64,000 nt of DNA, taken from NCBI RefSeq assembly GCF_001427105.1, contig NZ_LMGI01000002.1:1-64000 (forward strand), in the 5' to 3' direction. This document shows positions 62,595 to 64,000 of the stretch, in pieces (position 1 is the first letter of the stretch; each line of letters begins with the position of its first letter). A program made the position numbers and the translations under genes. The DNA is from Sphingopyxis sp. Root154. GTDB lineage: Bacteria; Pseudomonadota; Alphaproteobacteria; Sphingomonadales; Sphingomonadaceae. The notes beneath the pieces were generated by a model. It did no database searches. It was not told the origin of the DNA and saw only the letters and a program-made list of their open reading frames with translations.

Positions 62595-63634
62595 GCCGGT
62601 TCAACGTGGAGGCGGGCGACAAGCTCTATATCCAGGACGTCACGCTGCGCGACGGGATGCACGCGATCCGCCATATGTATGGCATCGACGACGTGAAGGT
62701 GATCGCGAAGGCGCTCGACGACGCGGGGGTTGACGCGATCGAGGTCGCGCATGGCGACGGCCTGAGCGGCGCCAGCTTCAACTATGGCTTCGGCGCGCAC
62801 ACCGACTGGGAATGGCTGGAAGCGGTCGCATCGGTGCTGACGAAGTCGGTGCTCACCACGCTGATCCTGCCCGGTGTCGGCACGGTCGAGGAACTTCGCC
62901 GCGCCTATGACCTCGGCGTCCGTTCGGTGCGCGTCGCGACGCATTGCACCGAGGCCGATGTGTCGAAACAGCATATCGGCATCGCGCGCGACCTTGGCAT
63001 GGATGTCGCGGGCTTCCTGATGATGAGCCATATGATCGAGCCCGAGGCGCTCGCGAACCAGGCCTTGCTGATGGAAAGCTACGGCGCCGAGTGCGTCTAT
63101 GTCACCGACAGCGGCGGCGCGCTCGACATGGACGGCGTCAAGGCACGGCTCGAAGCCTATGATCGCGTGCTGAAACCCGAAACGCAGCGCGGCATGCACG
63201 CGCACCATAATCTGTCGCTCGGTGTCGCGAACAGCATCGTCGCGGCGCAGCAAGGCGCGGTGCGCATCGACGCCTCGCTCACCGGGATGGGCGCGGGCGC
63301 GGGTAATGCGCCGCTCGAGGTCTTTGTCGCCGCCGCCGACCGCAAGGGCTGGAACCACGGCTGCGACGTCAATGCGCTGATGGACGCGGCGGAGGATCTG
63401 GTGCGTCCGCTGCAGGACCGCCCGGTCCGCGTCGACCGCGAAACACTCGCGCTAGGCTATGCGGGTGTCTACTCGAGCTTCCTGCGCCACGCCGAAAAGG
63501 CGGCCGAAACCTATGGCCTCGACACGCGCACGATCCTCGTCGAGCTCGGCCGCCGCAAGATGGTCGGCGGGCAGGAGGATATGATCGTCGACGTCGCGCT
63601 CGACATGCTGAAGGCGCGCGAGACCGCCGCATGA
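62591..63634 (+). CDS. hsaF: 4-hydroxy-2-oxovalerate/oxohexanoate aldolase, HsaF-type
   Basis: A 347-residue DmpG-type TIM-barrel aldolase: [20 protein letters not shown] (metal Asp and catalytic Arg), [32 protein letters not shown], and [13 protein letters not shown] with the metal His pair. It cleaves the hydroxy-oxo acid to pyruvate and an aldehyde that passes to HsaG. Start and stop both overlap neighbours by 4 nt. Confidence 0.93.
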   Translation: MSRFNVEAGDKLYIQDVTLRDGMHAIRHMYGIDDVKVIAKALDDAGVDAIEVAHGDGLSGASFNYGFGAHTDWEWLEAVASVLTKSVLTTLILPGVGTVEELRRAYDLGVRSVRVATHCTEADVSKQHIGIARDLGMDVAGFLMMSHMIEPEALANQALLMESYGAECVYVTDSGGALDMDGVKARLEAYDRVLKPETQRGMHAHHNLSLGVANSIVAAQQGAVRIDASLTGMGAGAGNAPLEVFVAAADRKGWNHGCDVNALMDAAEDLVRPLQDRPVRVDRETLALGYAGVYSSFLRHAEKAAETYGLDTRTILVELGRRKMVGGQEDMIVDVALDMLKARETAA

Positions 63635-64000
63635 GCGATTTCTCCACCGCTCGCCCCTTTCCTCACGAACAGGTCGAGCGCTGGGACGGCGAGACCGATG
63701 TCGCGATCGTCGGCTTCGGTGCCGCAGGCGCCTGCGCGGCAATCGAGGCGGCCGAGGCCGGCGCCGCGGTGATGCTGTTCGAGGCGGCGTCGGGCAGCGG
63801 CGGCGCCTCGGCGCTGTCAGGCGGTGAAATCTACCTCGGCGGCGGCGGCGGCACCGATGCGCAGCGCGTGGCGGGCTTTACCGACACGACTGAAGCGCTC
63901 GAAGCCTATCTGATGATGGCGGGCGGCCCCGATGCCGATGCCGCCAAGGTCGCGCTCTATGCACGCGAAAGCCTCGGCCATTATCAATGGCTCAAGGATC
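63631..64000 (+). CDS. FAD-binding oxidoreductase, KstD/flavocytochrome-like, truncated by window edge
   Basis: From the ATG at 63631 (overlapping the hsaF stop, ATGA) the frame is open to the edge, giving 123 residues. It starts with the FAD Rossmann loop [20 protein letters not shown] and continues [20 protein letters not shown], the same Gly-rich pattern that in KstD reads GGTSATSGGGIW. It is therefore probably a second ketosteroid-dehydrogenase-type enzyme embedded in the hsa operon. The catalytic part lies outside the window. Confidence 0.82.
   Translation, partial: MSDFSTARPFPHEQVERWDGETDVAIVGFGAAGACAAIEAAEAGAAVMLFEAASGSGGASALSGGEIYLGGGGGTDAQRVAGFTDTTEALEAYLMMAGGPDADAAKVALYARESLGHYQWLKD

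Overview
The window looks like a chromosomal stretch from an alphaproteobacterium of the Sphingomonadales (Sphingopyxis/Novosphingobium type). This is inferred from the high GC content, five TonB-dependent receptors (TBDRs) carrying the 'VVTAQKRE' start typical of sphingomonads, and a dense load of short-chain dehydrogenases, Rieske oxygenase and P450 genes. No rRNA, tRNA, CRISPR array, IS element or phage gene was recognised. Both edges cut genes: uxaC on the left and an FAD-binding protein on the right.

Region 1 (1-10.5 kb) is a sugar-acid and glycoside locus. It holds uxaC (partial), an ExuT-type transporter, the stump of a deleted TBDR, kdgK and a FadR-type GntR regulator. It also holds a five-gene operon of a tandem DUF1080 protein, three Tat-exported Gfo/Idh/MocA oxidoreductases and a divergent ApbE-like protein. 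Three promoters here share one layout: a -35 box, a 17-bp spacer containing a GG-N5-CC palindrome, and a -10 box. That fits control by the GntR protein. The gene set suggests oxidation-elimination cleavage of glycosides to 3-keto sugars plus hexuronate breakdown.

Region 2 (10.7-25.7 kb) couples outer-membrane receptors with secreted phosphoesterases. The first cluster is TBDR, DUF218 protein and S1/P1 nuclease. Two parallel modules follow, each with a TetR regulator divergent from a TBDR and a periplasmic Cys-based phosphatase. Each has perfect palindromic operators between receptor and regulator. A metallophosphatase and an SDR belong to the first module.

Region 3 (25.9-45.3 kb) is an accessory catabolic region. 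It contains a flavin reductase fused to a MarR-like domain, a VOC gene whose end appears frameshifted, EthD and SRPBCC genes, and two more TBDRs. A cytochrome P450 overlaps its own [2Fe-2S] ferredoxin. XRE and LuxR regulators, a quinone-oxidoreductase-like dehydrogenase, an LLM flavoprotein, a sulfotransferase, an HSL-type esterase and SDRs complete it.

Region 4 (45.4-64 kb) is a steroid-degradation cluster. A tightly packed operon (45469-52148) has a KshA-like Rieske oxygenase, SDRs, an old-yellow-enzyme-like reductase, a DUF1214 protein and NTF2-fold proteins. Two overlapping Lrp regulators lie divergent from a KstD-like 3-ketosteroid dehydrogenase. Then come SDR, thiolase, ketosteroid isomerase and HsaC on one strand, and HsaA, HsaD, HsaE, HsaG, HsaF and a second FAD protein on the other. 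Together they cover A/B-ring opening and the HsaA-to-HsaG meta-cleavage route to pyruvate and acyl-CoA. Neither an HsaB reductase nor a KshB reductase lies beside its oxygenase; the MarR-fused flavin reductase at 26 kb is the only candidate for HsaB in view.
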